NCBI GenBank assembly: GCA_016763135.1
Contig: JAESUI010000037.1
Span: 1-14,315 of the forward strand
DNA: 14,315 bases
Source: Flavobacteriales bacterium
GTDB lineage: Bacteria; Bacteroidota; Bacteroidia; Flavobacteriales_E; Vicingaceae
Direction of reading: 5' to 3'
Part shown: piece after piece, positions 13,682 through 14,315 of the stretch
Layout of the letters: each line of letters opens with the position of its first letter
Numbering within the stretch: position 1 is the stretch's first letter
Translations under genes and position numbers: made by a program
Notes under the pieces: generated by a model
Told to the model about the DNA's origin: nothing
The model's input: only the letters and a program-made list of their open reading frames with translations
The model's database searches: none

Positions 13682-14315
13682 ATGGACAAGGGTACACATA
13701 AGATAACAGATTGGCTTCCAACTACAAAAAAAGAAGTTGAGCAGAGGGGATGGGATGAATTAGATGTAATTCTTTTTAGTGGAGATGCTTATGTAGATCA
13801 CCCAGCATTTGGAAGTGCAGTAGTTGGAAGAATAATAGAAAATATGGGGTTGAGAATAGCAATTGTTCCACAACCCAACTGGAAAGATGATTTAAGGGAT
13901 TTCAAGAAACTTGGAATCCCTAAATTATTTTTTGGTGTAACTGCTGGTTGTATGGACACAATGATAAATCATTATACTGCCAACAAAAGATTAAGATCTG
14001 AAGACGCATACACCCCCGGAGGACAGAAAGGTTTTAGACCAGATTATGCTACCACAGTTTACACTAACATCCTAAAAGATTTATTTCCAGAAGTTCCTGT
14101 TGTTATTGGCGGAATTGAAGCTTCTTTAAGACGAGTGACTCACTATGATTACTGGTCGGATAAACTAAGACCTAGCATTTTAGAATCTTCTAAAGCAGAT
14201 TTATTAATCTACGGAATGGGAGAACAGCCTTTAAGAGAGGTTATTAGTTTACTAGAAAAAGGCTTGCCTTTTGATTCATTAAAAACAATTAAACAAACTG
14301 CTTTTTTGCAACCAA
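13682..14315 (+). CDS. YgiQ-family radical SAM protein, N-terminal part (runs off the window)
   Basis: The frame is open from ATG 13682 to the window end, giving the first 211 residues. MDKGTHKITDWLPTTKKEVEQRGWDELDVILFSGDAYVDHPAFGSAVVGR is the typical YgiQ opening. Further family landmarks are FGVTAGCMDTMINHYTANKR, the RSEDAYTPGG loop, GFRPDYATTVYTN, and VVIGGIEASLRR followed by THYDYWSDK. This region is the cobalamin-binding-like N-terminal domain (YgiQ_N); the CxxxCxxC cluster of the radical SAM core lies beyond the window. The substrate is not established for the family to my knowledge. The family normally exceeds 600 residues, so about two thirds is missing here because of the window edge and not because of damage. 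The start follows the tandem -7 boxes by 5 nt. Confidence 0.93.
   Translation, partial: MDKGTHKITDWLPTTKKEVEQRGWDELDVILFSGDAYVDHPAFGSAVVGRIIENMGLRIAIVPQPNWKDDLRDFKKLGIPKLFFGVTAGCMDTMINHYTANKRLRSEDAYTPGGQKGFRPDYATTVYTNILKDLFPEVPVVIGGIEASLRRVTHYDYWSDKLRPSILESSKADLLIYGMGEQPLREVISLLEKGLPFDSLKTIKQTAFLQP

Noticed and set aside
1..14315. Mobile elements, CRISPR arrays, tRNA or rRNA genes
   Set aside because: I saw no transposase or integrase motifs, no regularly spaced repeats, no terminal inverted repeats and no tRNA-like cloverleaf; the region looks like core chromosome.

Overview
The window is low-GC DNA from the Bacteroidota, most likely a flavobacterium. Three things support this: the cbb3 oxidase genes have the form usual in that phylum (a fused CcoN-CcoO, a one-haem CcoP and a short CcoQ), the Crp/Fnr protein carries the cysteine pattern I associate with flavobacterial members, and several genes have exact matches to the Bacteroidota -7 promoter element TAnnTTTG.

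Left end (about 1-2850). A membrane-anchored AraC-type regulator is on the minus strand. A secreted-protein gene diverges from it. The latter reads as two ORFs (1485-1958 and 1998-2789), but both are in the same frame, the 13 codons between them are open, and the single TAA at 1956-1958 falls inside a recognisable motif. I read it as one gene broken by a nonsense change.

Centre (2859-11227, all minus strand). This is a complete cbb3-type cytochrome c oxidase locus in the order ccoI, then ccoS, ccoNO, ccoQ, ccoP, ccoG, ccoH and a SafE/DsbD-like membrane protein. CcoNO, CcoQ and CcoP form the high-affinity terminal oxidase. CcoG, CcoH, CcoS and the copper ATPase CcoI mature and metallate it. 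The SafE-like protein is probably also an assembly or metal-handling factor. CcoI is separated from ccoS by 136 bp with its own regulatory sequence, so there are probably two transcription units.

Right end (11360-14315, plus strand). A Crp/Fnr-family regulator diverges from ccoI and is followed after 3 nt by an unrecognised two-helix membrane protein. After a 328-bp gap comes an exported protein with two SPOR-like units, then the start of a YgiQ-family radical SAM protein that runs off the window.

Most interesting signal. The palindrome ATGTT-N4-AACAT occurs twice and only twice that I could find, upstream of ccoS and of ccoI, at almost the same distance from each start codon (69 and 70 nt). 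In each case an identical TAAATTTG -7 box lies between it and the gene. The second copy also lies in the shared region upstream of the Crp/Fnr gene. The simplest reading is an oxygen- or redox-responsive local circuit in which the encoded regulator controls the oxidase, its copper pump and perhaps itself. Nothing here looks like a wholly new system. The main novelties are this predicted regulon, the broken gene and the unknown partner of the regulator.
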